Origin: Pararhodobacter zhoushanensis
GTDB lineage: Bacteria > Pseudomonadota > Alphaproteobacteria > Rhodobacterales > Rhodobacteraceae
DNA: 64,000 bases
Assembly: GCF_003990445.1 (NCBI RefSeq)
Contig: NZ_REEZ01000008.1
Location: 1-64,000, forward strand
Direction: 5' to 3'
Position numbers and translations under genes: made by a program. Positions 14,991-24,441 of this stretch are shown here, piece after piece (positions within the stretch are counted from its first letter, which is position 1; every line of letters begins with the position of its first letter). The notes under the pieces are model-generated. The model was given only the letters and a program-made list of their open reading frames with translations, was not told the origin of the DNA and made no database searches.

Positions 14991-16541
14991 ATGAAACACC
15001 GGTATGGCCGGGCCCGGCCGGGTGCCGTGCGAAGAATTCTGCAGCTCTGCTCGGTAAGTCTGGTTGCTGTAAGCTTCAGTCTTTCGGCAGGTGCGACCGA
15101 AGCCCGCCGGGGCGGAACACTGACCGTCGGGTTGGAATCGGAACTTCTGGGCTTCGATGTCGTGCAAGGCGGATCGCTCGATCCCTCGGGTGAGATCACC
15201 ATGCGCGCCGTGCAGGAACCTCTGGTACGCTATGATTACGAAACGGGCCAAACCCTGCCGCTGCTGGCCGTCGAGTGGAACGCCAGCGAGGATCAGACGG
15301 TGTGGACCCTGCGTCTGCGCGACGGTGTGCTGTTCCATGACGGCAGCCCCTTTACGGCGCAGGATGTGGCGGCGCATTACGGCCGGATTCTGGACCCCGA
15401 GCAAAACGCCGCCGGGCGCTCGACCCTGTCGGTGATCGAAAGTGTCGAGGCGGTCGAGCCGTTGGTCGTCCGGTTTCATCTCAGGCATCCTTGGCCCGCG
15501 TTTTTGGTGATGATCGGATCGACCGGTATCAGCGGTCCGATCCCATCTGCCGCCAATGTGGATGCCGGTAACCAGAACCGTCAGCCGGTGGGCACGGGGC
15601 CGTTCCGTCTGACGCAATGGTCGTCGGGCGATCGTCTGGTGGTCGAACGCTTCGCTGACTATTGGGCCGCTGATGAAATCCAGCTTGACCGGGTGGTCTT
15701 TCGGGTGCTGCCCGATACGCAGACACGCTATGCGTCGCTTCAATCGGGCGAGATCGACGTGATGTGGACCGACCGCGGGCAGATCATCAACGAAGCAACC
15801 GGAAATCCGGCGCTGGTTGCGGTCTCTGTCGACGGCGGCGGGGCAGAGAACATCCTGATCAACGCCCGCATGCCGCATCTGTCGGATCAGCGCGTCCGCG
15901 CTGCCATCGCGCATGCCTGGAACCAGGAGGCGCTGGTTCGCATCTCTTGGCAGGACACCAAGCCGGTCATCGACCATCCGCTGGGCGGCACTGTCGAATG
16001 CGGCAACGTTGGCTATCGTGCGTATAACCCCGAGCGTGCGCGCGAATTGCTGGCAGACTACGGACAGCCGGTCGCGTTCGAGTTCGTGCACACCGCGACC
16101 GCGCGTGGCCGCGAACTGGGTGAGCTGTTGCAGTTCATGCTGCAAGACGTCGGCATTGCCGTCACGCTGGTGCCGGTGGACCAGTCCACGCTCATGCGCC
16201 GTGTTGCCACGCGCGATTTTGCGATGACCGGATGGCGCATCCCGGATTCACCGGATCTGGAACCGCAGCTGTATTCGGCGGTTCATTCGACCTCGCAAAC
16301 CAACAACTCGGGCGTTTCGACGCCGGAAATGGACGCCGCAGCGGATGCGATGCGCCTCGCCACTTCGCGGGACGAGTCGGTGGCCCTGCAATGCGAGGTC
16401 TCGCGCCACATCAACGAGCAGGTGTCGATGCTGTGGCGGGGCGGCGGTCGGTATCATGTGATCACCAGCCAGCGGGTACAGAACATGCCGACCCCATGGC
16501 GCGGGATCATCGACGTCACGCGCGTCAGCGTCACCGACTGA
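14991..16541 (+). CDS. ABC transporter substrate-binding protein, family 5 (peptide/nickel/opine type)
   Basis: 516 aa from the ATG at 14991 with a GGGAGG ribosome site; a 21-codon upstream extension was rejected. A basic N-terminus and a hydrophobic stretch form a signal peptide ending near 'SLSAGATEA'. The mature protein opens with 'GGTLTVGLESELLGFD', typical of SBP_bac_5 proteins (DppA/OppA/NikA), and keeps 'WTLRLRDGVLFHDGSPFTA'. It delivers an oligopeptide-like or amine ligand to the permease encoded downstream. It is first of five consecutive plus-strand genes for a complete importer. The nearby GS-like ligase, racemase-fold protein and aminotransferase suggest an amino compound. Confidence 0.9.
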   Translation: MKHRYGRARPGAVRRILQLCSVSLVAVSFSLSAGATEARRGGTLTVGLESELLGFDVVQGGSLDPSGEITMRAVQEPLVRYDYETGQTLPLLAVEWNASEDQTVWTLRLRDGVLFHDGSPFTAQDVAAHYGRILDPEQNAAGRSTLSVIESVEAVEPLVVRFHLRHPWPAFLVMIGSTGISGPIPSAANVDAGNQNRQPVGTGPFRLTQWSSGDRLVVERFADYWAADEIQLDRVVFRVLPDTQTRYASLQSGEIDVMWTDRGQIINEATGNPALVAVSVDGGGAENILINARMPHLSDQRVRAAIAHAWNQEALVRISWQDTKPVIDHPLGGTVECGNVGYRAYNPERARELLADYGQPVAFEFVHTATARGRELGELLQFMLQDVGIAVTLVPVDQSTLMRRVATRDFAMTGWRIPDSPDLEPQLYSAVHSTSQTNNSGVSTPEMDAAADAMRLATSRDESVALQCEVSRHINEQVSMLWRGGGRYHVITSQRVQNMPTPWRGIIDVTRVSVTD

Positions 16542-16571
16542 TAAAGCGCCGGATCAAGAGAGGGGATTGCG

Positions 16572-17525
16572 GTGAGATACGTCATCGGGCGGATACAGCG
16601 ACTGATCATCGTGTTGGTGATCGTGACGTTTACGACATTTATTCTTGTTAACGTCCTGCCGGGTGACGTCGCCTATCAACTGGGCGGGATCGAAGCATCC
16701 GAGGAACAGATCGCGCGTATCCGACAAGGCCTCGGGCTCGATCAGCCGGTGCTGCTGCGCTATGTCAGCTGGGTAAGTGATCTGCTGCGCGGCGACTGGG
16801 GGCACTCGCTGCTGACCGGCGAATCCGTTTGGGAGATGATCGCGCACCGCTTCCCTGTCTCGATGCAGCTGATGCTCATGGCGCAGGTCATGGCGCTGGC
16901 CGTTGCCATTCCTGCCGGTCTGGCCACGGCGTGGCTGGCCGGTGGCTGGCTGGATAAAGTGGTCACGTCCATCGGGTTCGCCACCGTGTCGATGCCCACT
17001 TTCCTGATCGCGATCCTGCTGATCTATCTCTTTTCGCTGCATCTGGGCTGGCTGCCTGCGACGGGCTACGAGCCGATGAGCGAGGGGCTCTGGGCCAATA
17101 TGCGGCCGATGATCCTGCCAGCGGCCAGTCTGGCGCTGGTTGAATGGACGGTCCTGATGCGCACCCTGCGGGCCGAGATGATCGGCACGCTGCAAGAAAA
17201 CTACATCTCACTCGCCCGCGCCAAAGGGATGAGCAACCTGCGCATCCTCTTTGCCCACGCCCTGCGGCCGTCCAGCTTTTCAACGGTCACCATTCTGGGC
17301 CTTCAGGTCGCCAGACTGCTGAGCGGGGCGATCATTCTGGAGCAGATCTTCGGGATACCGGGTCTGGGCCGGATGCTGATCCATGCCGTCTACACGCGGG
17401 ACTTCATCGTCATTCAGGGCTGCGTGACCTTCTTTGCGCTGGTCTATGTCCTGATGAACTTTATCGTCGACCTTGCCTATGCCTGGCTCGACCCGCGCGT
17501 AAGGGAGCGCCGCGCTCATGGTTGA
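16572..17525 (+). CDS. ABC transporter permease, DppB/OppB type
   Basis: 317 aa, GTG start at 16572. Five to six membrane segments are evident, beginning 'RLIIVLVIVTFTTFILVNVL' after a short cytoplasmic lead, as in DppB proteins. The EAA loop that contacts the ATPase is 'NYISLARAKGMSNLRILFAH'. It overlaps the next permease gene by 8 bp, so the two are translationally coupled. It forms the channel with the DppC-type partner. Confidence 0.92.
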   Translation: MRYVIGRIQRLIIVLVIVTFTTFILVNVLPGDVAYQLGGIEASEEQIARIRQGLGLDQPVLLRYVSWVSDLLRGDWGHSLLTGESVWEMIAHRFPVSMQLMLMAQVMALAVAIPAGLATAWLAGGWLDKVVTSIGFATVSMPTFLIAILLIYLFSLHLGWLPATGYEPMSEGLWANMRPMILPAASLALVEWTVLMRTLRAEMIGTLQENYISLARAKGMSNLRILFAHALRPSSFSTVTILGLQVARLLSGAIILEQIFGIPGLGRMLIHAVYTRDFIVIQGCVTFFALVYVLMNFIVDLAYAWLDPRVRERRAHG

Positions 17526-18453
17526 TCTTTCCGCTGTCCAGCCGCCGGCCGGAAAGGACACGGCCACCAGCGAGTCCATACGGATCGGCAATGCGCGGGC
17601 CGTTGCCCGGCATCGCAAGTCCATTGCGCTCGGTCTGGCCTTCTGGCTGCCGGTCGGTTGGCTTTTGTTTGTGATCCTCGCCTCGGCGCTGGTGCCGGTA
17701 TTGGGGCCCGTGCTGGGCTTGGCCGCGCCAAACGCGCCCAATTTCATGAACCTGCGCGCCCCGATCGGCACCGAAGGCCACCTGCTTGGCACCGACCCGA
17801 TGGGTCGCGATCTGCTCAGCCGGGTTGTCTGGGGCGGGCGCGTGTCACTGACCGTCGGCTTTGCCGCACCGGCAATCGGTGTGGGCATCGGGCTCGTGCT
17901 GGGGATGCTGGCCGGATACTACCGCGGCTGGGTGGACGAGGCGATCGGCATCGCCATCGACAGTTGGCTGGCCATTCCCGGTCTTGTCGTTCTGCTGCTC
18001 TTTTCGGTCATCTACGGCGGCAGCCTGCTGATGGTCTGCGTCTCGCTGGGCCTGTTGTTCATCCCCTCGGCTGCGCGGATCACACGCGCCGCGACCATCG
18101 GTGCGGCGCAGCGCGACTATGTTATGGCCGCACGCGCCATGGGGGCCACGGATCTGCGTATTCTGCTACGCGAGATCCTGCCCAACATCATCTGGCCCTT
18201 GATGGCTTTCGTGATGATCGACATCCCCATTGCCATCGTCGCCGAAGGCTCGCTCAGCTTTCTGGGGCTGTCGGTGCAGGCCCCGACACCCAGCTGGGGC
18301 GGGATGATTTCCGAGGGGCGCGACTATCTGGAAGTGGCCCCGCATCTGACCTTTGTGCCGGCGGCGGTCATGTTCCTGACGGTGCTCAGCTTCAACCTTG
18401 CCGGAGACGCACTGCGCAAGCGCGTCTCGGGCGGTCGCCAGGGGGCACACTGA
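17518..18453 (+). CDS. ABC transporter permease, DppC/OppC type
   Basis: 311 aa. The N-terminal cytoplasmic region is longer than in DppB, followed by membrane segments, the extracytoplasmic landmark 'GTDPMGRDLLSRVVWG' characteristic of DppC, and the EAA loop 'DYVMAARAMGATDLRILLRE'. It starts inside the end of the dppB-type gene and its TGA overlaps the ATG of the ATPase gene (18453). It is the second channel subunit of the importer. Confidence 0.92.
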   Translation: MVDLSAVQPPAGKDTATSESIRIGNARAVARHRKSIALGLAFWLPVGWLLFVILASALVPVLGPVLGLAAPNAPNFMNLRAPIGTEGHLLGTDPMGRDLLSRVVWGGRVSLTVGFAAPAIGVGIGLVLGMLAGYYRGWVDEAIGIAIDSWLAIPGLVVLLLFSVIYGGSLLMVCVSLGLLFIPSAARITRAATIGAAQRDYVMAARAMGATDLRILLREILPNIIWPLMAFVMIDIPIAIVAEGSLSFLGLSVQAPTPSWGGMISEGRDYLEVAPHLTFVPAAVMFLTVLSFNLAGDALRKRVSGGRQGAH

Positions 18454-19439
18454 TGAGCCAACCTCTTCTGACAGTCCGCAACCTGCGCACGGCATTCGCA
18501 ACGGCGCGGGGCCTGGTGCAGGCGGTCGATGACGTGTCGTTTGACCTTATGCCGGGCAGGACACTGGCGATTGTCGGCGAATCCGGTTCGGGCAAATCGG
18601 TGCTGTCCCGGTCGATCATGGGCCTTTTGCCGCGCAACGCCGAAGCGTCGGGGCAGGTCTGCCTGCACGGGCGCAATCTGCGCGCATTGCCCGAGCGCGA
18701 GCTGCGCAAGGTTCGCGGACGCGACATTGCCATGGTGTTGCAGGATCCGATGACCTCGCTCACGCCGACGATGACCATCGGCAAGCAGATCATCGAAACC
18801 CTTGTGAAACACAGGGGCCTGTCCAAATCCGCCGCGCGCGAAAGGGCGTTGGCTTTGCTGGCCTCGGTCGGCATGCCGCAACCGGCGGTGCGCATTGACA
18901 ACTATCCCCATCAACTTTCGGGCGGGATGCGGCAGCGCGTGGCGATTGCGATTGCCCTGTCGTGCGAGCCGTCGCTGATCATTGCCGACGAGCCGACAAC
19001 CGCGCTGGATGTCACCGTGCAGTCCGAGATTCTGGACCTGTTGAAACGTCAGGTCCGCGAGCGCCACATGTCGATGATCCTGATCACCCACGATATGGGG
19101 ATCGTCGCCGGGCGGGCCGATGACGTGGCGGTCATGTATGCCGGTCGCATTGTCGAGCAGGCATCGGTGCGCGCGCTGTTTCACCAGACGCGCGTGCCCT
19201 ATACCGCTGCGCTGCTGGCGTCGATCCCGCGGATGGACGGCGCGCGTGTGCCGCTTGAAACCATCCCCGGACGACCGCCAGACATGGTGAACCGGCCCAC
19301 CGGGTGCAGCTTTCAACCGCGGTGCCGCCATGCAAGGCCTGACTGCGCGCTCAAGGCACCCCCGCTTGACGATCAGGGCGGCCACCGTGCCGCCTGTTGG
19401 TATCCGCTGCCGAACTCCGCCCTTCAGGAGGCTCTATGA
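18453..19439 (+). CDS. ABC transporter ATP-binding protein, DppD/OppD type
   Basis: 328 aa. The true start is the ATG at 18453 (MSQPLLTVRNL), overlapping the permease stop; the frame extends far upstream without meaning. Walker A is 'GESGSGKSVLSRS', the signature is 'LSGGMRQRVAIAIAL', Walker B 'LIIADEPTTALD'. The C-terminal oligopeptide-transporter domain carries 'PTGCSFQPRCRHARPDC', the cysteine-rich motif common to DppD/OppD. It powers import together with the DppF-type ATPase. Confidence 0.93.
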   Translation: MSQPLLTVRNLRTAFATARGLVQAVDDVSFDLMPGRTLAIVGESGSGKSVLSRSIMGLLPRNAEASGQVCLHGRNLRALPERELRKVRGRDIAMVLQDPMTSLTPTMTIGKQIIETLVKHRGLSKSAARERALALLASVGMPQPAVRIDNYPHQLSGGMRQRVAIAIALSCEPSLIIADEPTTALDVTVQSEILDLLKRQVRERHMSMILITHDMGIVAGRADDVAVMYAGRIVEQASVRALFHQTRVPYTAALLASIPRMDGARVPLETIPGRPPDMVNRPTGCSFQPRCRHARPDCALKAPPLDDQGGHRAACWYPLPNSALQEAL

Positions 19440-20425
19440 ACGCCCACACCCCGATCACCGACAGCTTTCTGGACGTCCGGAACCTGACCGTCAGCTACCC
19501 GATGGGCAGAGGGCTGTCGGTCAAGGCGGTGACGGATCTGTCGTTCACCGTCGCGCGGGGCGAAACCTTGGGTCTGGTCGGCGAATCCGGCTGCGGGAAA
19601 TCCTCGGCCGCGCGGGCGATCATGCAATTGCCCCGCCCCAGCGGCGGCCATGTGCGGTTGGCCGGGACGGACCTGACCGCCCTGCGCGGCAGCCAGCTTC
19701 AGCGGGCGCGCCGTCAGTTCCAGATGGTGTTTCAGGATCCCATGGCCTCGCTCAACCCGCGCCACAGCGTGCGGCAGATCCTGTCCGCCCCGCTTGAGAT
19801 CGCAGGCCTGCGCGAAACCCGTGCGGCGCGCGAACAGCGCATCATCGACATTCTGGACCGTGTCGGGCTGAACGGTGCGCAGTCCATCGACCGCAAGCCC
19901 TATGAATTCTCGGGCGGGCAATGCCAGCGCATCTCGATTGCCCGTGCGTTGATCCTGCGGCCTGACCTGCTGGTCTGCGACGAATCCGTCTCGGCACTGG
20001 ATGTGTCGGTGCAGGCGCAAATCCTGAACCTGCTGCAAGAGATCCGACAAGAGTTCGGCCTGACCATGCTGTTCATCAGCCACGATCTGTCCGTTGTGCG
20101 TCATGTGTCGGACCGGGTGGCGGTGATGTATCTGGGCGCGTTGTGTGAACTGGCCGATACCGACGCAATCTACGCCCGGCCCGCGCATCCCTACACACGG
20201 GCGCTGATCAGCGCGGTGCCGCAGCCCAATCCCGATATTGCACCCGCGCCGCTTCAGATGGTGCCCGGAGAATTGCCATCGCCGATGAACCCGCCGTCCG
20301 GCTGCCGGTTTCGCACCCGCTGCCCCAGCGCCAGTGAAAAATGCGCGGCAAAGGTGCCGGTGTTTCGCCAGATCGCGCCCGGTCAGTCTGTCGCGTGCCA
20401 TCATCCGCTGACGGCCCCGGTTTAA
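19436..20425 (+). CDS. ABC transporter ATP-binding protein, DppF/OppF type
   Basis: 329 aa from the ATG at 19436, which overlaps the previous stop codon (ATGA) and has AGGAG at 19426-19430. Walker A is 'GESGCGKSSAARAI'; the signature reads 'FSGGQCQRISIARAL', and Walker B continues 'DESVSALD' where most homologues have DEPVSALD. A C-terminal cysteine motif 'PSGCRFRTRCPSASEKC' is kept. It is the last gene of the importer operon and ends 3 bp from the convergent GntR gene, with no room for a separate terminator. Confidence 0.93.
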   Translation: MNAHTPITDSFLDVRNLTVSYPMGRGLSVKAVTDLSFTVARGETLGLVGESGCGKSSAARAIMQLPRPSGGHVRLAGTDLTALRGSQLQRARRQFQMVFQDPMASLNPRHSVRQILSAPLEIAGLRETRAAREQRIIDILDRVGLNGAQSIDRKPYEFSGGQCQRISIARALILRPDLLVCDESVSALDVSVQAQILNLLQEIRQEFGLTMLFISHDLSVVRHVSDRVAVMYLGALCELADTDAIYARPAHPYTRALISAVPQPNPDIAPAPLQMVPGELPSPMNPPSGCRFRTRCPSASEKCAAKVPVFRQIAPGQSVACHHPLTAPV

Positions 20426-20428
20426 GCC

Positions 20429-21136
20429 TCACCGAGCGGGGTTTGCGCCCTCTTCAAACGAGCCGTTCTCCATCAGGAACGCAAACCCCTCCCGGATATC
20501 GCGGGCCAGCAGATCTGCGGCGGCCTCGCCGTCGTTGTCTTCCAGACGTTTGACGATCTCATCGTGGTAATCCAGCGCCAGAATGCCGCGCAGGTCGTTG
20601 TCGAACTGTCCGCCGAACTGGCGCAGGAAAGGGCCGACCTGTAGCCAGAGCGTCTCGATCAGGAACAGCAGCGACGGCGATCCGCAGGCCGCATAGATGC
20701 CGAATTTGAAATCGTGGTTGGCGCGCAGATAGGCGTCGATGTCCTGATCCTCGGCTGCGGCGGTGAGCGCGACAGCGATCTGGCGCAGGCGCAGCAAATG
20801 CGCGCGGGTCATGCCTGCAACGGCCAGCCGTGTCGCCGCAGGCTCGCAGACCAGCCGTGTCGACATCAGATCGGCAAAGCGGTCGCGGGTCATCGCCGGC
20901 AGGATCATCGAACCATTCGCCAGCTGATCCAGCGCGCGCAGCGCTTGCAGCCGCAGCAGCGCCGAGCGCACGGGCATGTCACTGGTGCCCAGCTCGCGCG
21001 CCAGCTTGCGCGAGGTTAGCTTGCGGCCCGGTTCGATCTGACCCGCCATCAACGCCAGTCGCAGGCGCTCGTAAACCTGCTCGTGCAGCGGTTGGGTTTC
21101 GATGGCGCTCAGGCCGATGGGCGGTTGCGGTGTCAC
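20429..21136 (-). CDS. GntR-family regulator, FCD (FadR) subgroup
   Basis: 235 aa from a GTG at 21136, 7 bp after the GS-like gene stop; the longer frame to 21253 runs into that gene. The winged helix is at about residues 14-80 ('PLHEQVYERLRLALMAGQIEP', 'LARELGTSDMPVRSALLRL') and the FCD ligand domain fills the rest, with the metal/ligand histidines in 'ANHDFKFGIYAACG' and 'LDYHDEIVKRLEDND'. FCD regulators sense organic acids or amino compounds. It is the last gene of a SDR-GS-GntR group and faces the ABC operon, so autoregulation and control of the surrounding genes are likely. Confidence 0.9.
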   Translation of the reverse strand: MTPQPPIGLSAIETQPLHEQVYERLRLALMAGQIEPGRKLTSRKLARELGTSDMPVRSALLRLQALRALDQLANGSMILPAMTRDRFADLMSTRLVCEPAATRLAVAGMTRAHLLRLRQIAVALTAAAEDQDIDAYLRANHDFKFGIYAACGSPSLLFLIETLWLQVGPFLRQFGGQFDNDLRGILALDYHDEIVKRLEDNDGEAAADLLARDIREGFAFLMENGSFEEGANPAR

Positions 21137-21143
21137 CGGGGCC

Positions 21144-22508
21144 TCACAGGGTTGTGCCGTAGAGCTGCCATTCCAGATCGGTAACACTGACCGCCAGCGC
21201 GTCGTGTTCACCGCGCTTGAGCGCGGCGAAGAGCGCATGCAGGGGTGCGCCAAGGAGGGATTTCATGCTGTCCGAAGCCTCGAATGCGTCGATCGCGTCC
21301 AGCCAGCTGCGCGGCATGGGCGGATAGGCTGCTGCACCCTCGGCACCTTCGATGCCGGGGTTGGTGCCGATGTCGATCCCGTCCAGCGCCGCCCCCAAGG
21401 TGATCGCGGCGACCAGATAGGGGTTGGCGTCGACCCCTGCCACCCGGTGCTCAAAGTGCCGGGACTTGGCGCTGCCCGCCGGGATGCGCAGGGCAACGTT
21501 GCGATCCTCATTTCCCCATGTGTTCGCGGCGGGGGAATACACCGTCCCGGCAAAGCGCCGCCAGCTGTTGAGCACAGGCGCCAGCACCAGCATCGACGCG
21601 GCCATGCTGGCGCGAATGCCACCAAGGGCGTGCAGCATCAGCGGCGACAGCGTCCCCTCGGACGGGTCCGCAAACAGGTTCACCCCTGCCGCATCGGTCA
21701 GCGACAGGTGCAGATGCATCCCCGAGCCCGAGCTGCGCGAGAACGGCTTGGCCATGAAGCACGCCTCCATGCCAAAGCGCCGCGCGGTGGCGCGCAGCAG
21801 GCGTTTGGCGCGGACAATATCATCCGTCGCCTGCGCCAGGTCGCGGTAGCGCAGGGTCAGCTCGAACTGCCCGGCGGCGTATTCCGAGATCAGGCTCTCC
21901 ATCGGCAGACCCAGCGCCGCCGCGCCCGCGTAAACGGCGTCAAAGAACGGCGACATCTCGTCCAGCTCATCCACCGACATGCAGTTGGTGTGCGACAGGC
22001 GGCGCCCGGTCATCGGGGCGCGGGCGGGTTGCGGGCGTCCGGCGCCGTCACGGTCCTTGTCGAGCAGGTAAAACTCCAGCTCCAGCGCGCCCATCGGGGT
22101 AAAGCCCATGCCCTGCGCCCTGTCGATCTGCGCCAACAGCGCGGCGCGCGGGTCAAGCGGGCAGGGCGCGCCGTCGGCCCCCTCCATCTGCAACAGAACG
22201 ACGCCGCGCCCGGTGGCCTGATGATAGCCCAGCGTCTGCGGCACCGGCCAGCAACGGCTGTCCCCGCCGCCGTCCTGTATCAGCGCAATTGCCGCCTCGA
22301 TATCATCGCCCGATACGTCCTGTGCGAACAGCGAGGCAGGCATGCCGCGGCCGGTGGTGAACAGGCTTTCCAGCTCGTGTCGGCGAATGATCTTGCCCCG
22401 GCCCACACCGTGCAGATCGCTGAGCACGATGTCGATGGCCTCCACATCGGGATAGGCGGCCAGAAAGGCGGTCGCTTCGGACAGCGGTGCGCGGAGGGTG
22501 TGGGTCAT
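21144..22508 (-). CDS. Glutamine synthetase-like ligase (gamma-glutamylpolyamine synthetase type)
   Basis: 454 aa from the ATG at 22508. Family landmarks are 'SEYAAGQFELTLRYRD' and the nucleotide/glutamate site 'KPFSRSSGSGMHLHLSL'. The length and the 'SGSGMHLHLSL' wording match PuuA/GlnA3-type enzymes that ligate glutamate to amines and polyamines. This is the second GS-like gene in the window; the other (522-1967) is only distantly similar. It is cotranscribed with the GntR regulator and lies among an importer, a racemase-fold protein and an aminotransferase, supporting uptake and gamma-glutamylation of an amino compound. Confidence 0.88.
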   Translation of the reverse strand: MTHTLRAPLSEATAFLAAYPDVEAIDIVLSDLHGVGRGKIIRRHELESLFTTGRGMPASLFAQDVSGDDIEAAIALIQDGGGDSRCWPVPQTLGYHQATGRGVVLLQMEGADGAPCPLDPRAALLAQIDRAQGMGFTPMGALELEFYLLDKDRDGAGRPQPARAPMTGRRLSHTNCMSVDELDEMSPFFDAVYAGAAALGLPMESLISEYAAGQFELTLRYRDLAQATDDIVRAKRLLRATARRFGMEACFMAKPFSRSSGSGMHLHLSLTDAAGVNLFADPSEGTLSPLMLHALGGIRASMAASMLVLAPVLNSWRRFAGTVYSPAANTWGNEDRNVALRIPAGSAKSRHFEHRVAGVDANPYLVAAITLGAALDGIDIGTNPGIEGAEGAAAYPPMPRSWLDAIDAFEASDSMKSLLGAPLHALFAALKRGEHDALAVSVTDLEWQLYGTTL

Positions 22509-22567
22509 GGTCGGCACTCTGTTGGTCAATGGGGTGGGGGCTGGCCGGCGAGGCCAGTGCAAAGGCC

Positions 22568-23326
22568 TTATCCGGCAGTCATGCCGCCGTCGACCGGGAT
22601 CAGGGTGCCGGTCATATAGCCTGCAGCCTCGGACAGCAGAAACGCCACAACCCGTGCGACATCCTGCGGCGTGCCGACCCGTCCCATGGGAACCTGAGCG
22701 CCGTAGCTGGCAATCTTGGCGGCTCTGTCGTCCCCTGTCAGCCCGGCGGCGATCATCGGTGTGTCGGTGTCGCCCGGGCACACGGCGTTGATGCGAATTC
22801 CCTCGGCGGCGTGATCCAGCGCCATGCAGCGTGTCAGCTGTGCGACCGCCGCCTTGGACACCGCGTAGGCCACGGCCCCACGCGCCCCGGTCAGCGCCCA
22901 GTCTGACGCGATGTTCACGATGGACCCGCCGCGCTGGCGCAGGGCAGGAAGGGCGGCGCGCGACAGGCGGAACACCGCACCAAGGTTCACATCCATTATT
23001 TGGTCCCATTCCGCATCCGAGGTTTCCTCGGCCGTTCCATGGCTCAACAGCCCTGCGTTGTTAATCAGCGCATCGACACGGCCAAAGGACTCCAGTGCTG
23101 CCTGAACGATGGCTTCGGGTGCGTTGCGATCAGTCACATCGGCGCGCAGGAAGTGCGCGGTTGCGCCGCCTTGGGACAAACGGGTCGCGAACGCCGCGCC
23201 CTCGGCGTGCCGCCGTCCAACCAGAAGCAGGGCAAAGCCCTGCGCGGCCAGTTCCTCGGCAATCGCCTCGCCAATGCCCGAGGTGGCACCAGTCACAATT
23301 GCGCAGCGCGTGCTGTCGGGGGTCAT
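22568..23326 (-). CDS. SDR-family oxidoreductase
   Basis: 252 aa, usual length for classical SDRs. Cofactor site 'IVTGATSGIGEAIAEEL', structural 'NNAGLLSHG', catalytic serine in 'NIASDWALTG' and YxxxK in 'VAYAVSKAAVAQL'. The C-terminus 'MTGTLIPVDGGMTAG' is typical. It is first in the minus-strand group SDR-GS-GntR, 59 bp ahead of the GS gene, and divergent from the carnitine-dehydrogenase-like gene across 182 bp. It may oxidise a hydroxylated intermediate of the same route. Confidence 0.88.
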   Translation of the reverse strand: MTPDSTRCAIVTGATSGIGEAIAEELAAQGFALLLVGRRHAEGAAFATRLSQGGATAHFLRADVTDRNAPEAIVQAALESFGRVDALINNAGLLSHGTAEETSDAEWDQIMDVNLGAVFRLSRAALPALRQRGGSIVNIASDWALTGARGAVAYAVSKAAVAQLTRCMALDHAAEGIRINAVCPGDTDTPMIAAGLTGDDRAAKIASYGAQVPMGRVGTPQDVARVVAFLLSEAAGYMTGTLIPVDGGMTAG

Positions 23327-23364
23327 GGGGTGCTTGTCCCTTTGTTGGATCCGTCTCTAAGATT

Positions 23365-23374
23365 TGCGATCGCA
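23365..23374. promoter_or_regulatory. Candidate operator TGCGATCGCA in a divergent promoter region
   Basis: A perfect 10-bp palindrome lies 39 bp upstream of the SDR start. Its half, TGCGATC, recurs at 23484-23490, 19 bp upstream of the divergent dehydrogenase start. The same word before both divergent genes suggests one regulator, perhaps the GntR protein encoded at 20429. Confidence 0.4.
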
Positions 23375-23508
23375 GAAGTCAATCTTGTCAATGGGTGCGC
23401 TTCGCGCGTGCCATTTAGCCAAATAATATAAAGAAAAATTCGGTCACGAGACCCACTTGCGCCGCGTCTTCGCCCGTGTAAACTGCGATCACAAAATCAC
23501 GGTGGCGC

Positions 23509-24441
23509 ATGAAAGAACTCCCCTCAACGCCGACGATCGCCATCCTCGGCGCTGGCCTGATCGGGGCCGCTTGGGCGGCGCTGTTCGTGCATCACGGCGC
23601 CGAGGTTCGGGTTTGGGATCCGGTGGAGGGGGCGTTGTCAGCGCTGTCAGCCCGCATGGCAGGGCCGCTCGCGCAGCTGGCCGAGGTTGCGCCTGAGGCC
23701 GGGCCTCGGGGCACGTTGATCTCGTGTGATACGCTGGAGCAAGCGGTCGCAGGGGCGGACCTGATTCAGGAAAACGCGCCCGAATCCTTGTCGATGAAGC
23801 ACGCACTGTATGCGCAGGTCGAGCCGCTGATGGGCGCGGACGCCGTGCTTGCTTCGTCCACCTCGGCACTCACATGGTCCGATCTCAGCCCCGGTCTGCG
23901 CGATCCTGCGCGCCTGATCACCGCGCATCCGTTCAACCCGCCGCATCTGGTGCCGCTGGTCGAGATCTACGGCATCGACCCCGCCCGGCTTGCACGGGCC
24001 GAGGCGCTCTATCGCCGCGCGGATCGGGTGCCGGTGCGGCTGAAAAAGGACGCGACCGGGCACATCGCCAACCGTCTGGCCTCGGCCCTTTGGCGCGAGG
24101 CGGTGTTCATGGTTCAGGACGGCATCGCCGATGTTGAGGCCATCGACGCGGCGCTGGTGAACGGGCCGGGGCTGCGCTGGTCGGTTCTGGGCGCGCATAT
24201 GGCCTATCATCTGGGCGGCGGGGCGGGTGGCATGGCCGGGTATCTGGCGCATCTTGGTCCCAGTCAGGAACGCCGCTGGGCGGCACTGGGTACGCCAACT
24301 CTGGACGCGGCTGTGCAGGCCGAGCTGGCCGCGGGGGTGGAGCGTGAAGCGGCGGGACGCAGCATCGCCGCGCTGGAAACCGCCCGTGACAAGGCGCTGA
24401 TCGCCGCGTTGCGCGCGCGCAGGGAAGCGCCGCATGTCTGA
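23509..24441 (+). CDS. 3-hydroxyacyl-CoA dehydrogenase-fold enzyme, L-carnitine dehydrogenase-like
   Basis: 310 aa. The N-terminal NAD site is 'IAILGAGLIGAAWAALFVHH'. The catalytic histidine motif 'TAHPFNPPHLVPLVE' and 'ASSTSALTWSDL' are those of the 3-hydroxyacyl-CoA dehydrogenase superfamily; the short length without a crotonase domain fits the L-carnitine dehydrogenase/lambda-crystallin group, which oxidises small 3-hydroxy acids. It overlaps the next gene by 8 bp. First of a three-gene plus-strand operon ending with the aminotransferase. Carnitine itself is a guess; any beta-hydroxy acid is possible. Confidence 0.82.
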   Translation: MKELPSTPTIAILGAGLIGAAWAALFVHHGAEVRVWDPVEGALSALSARMAGPLAQLAEVAPEAGPRGTLISCDTLEQAVAGADLIQENAPESLSMKHALYAQVEPLMGADAVLASSTSALTWSDLSPGLRDPARLITAHPFNPPHLVPLVEIYGIDPARLARAEALYRRADRVPVRLKKDATGHIANRLASALWREAVFMVQDGIADVEAIDAALVNGPGLRWSVLGAHMAYHLGGGAGGMAGYLAHLGPSQERRWAALGTPTLDAAVQAELAAGVEREAAGRSIAALETARDKALIAALRARREAPHV

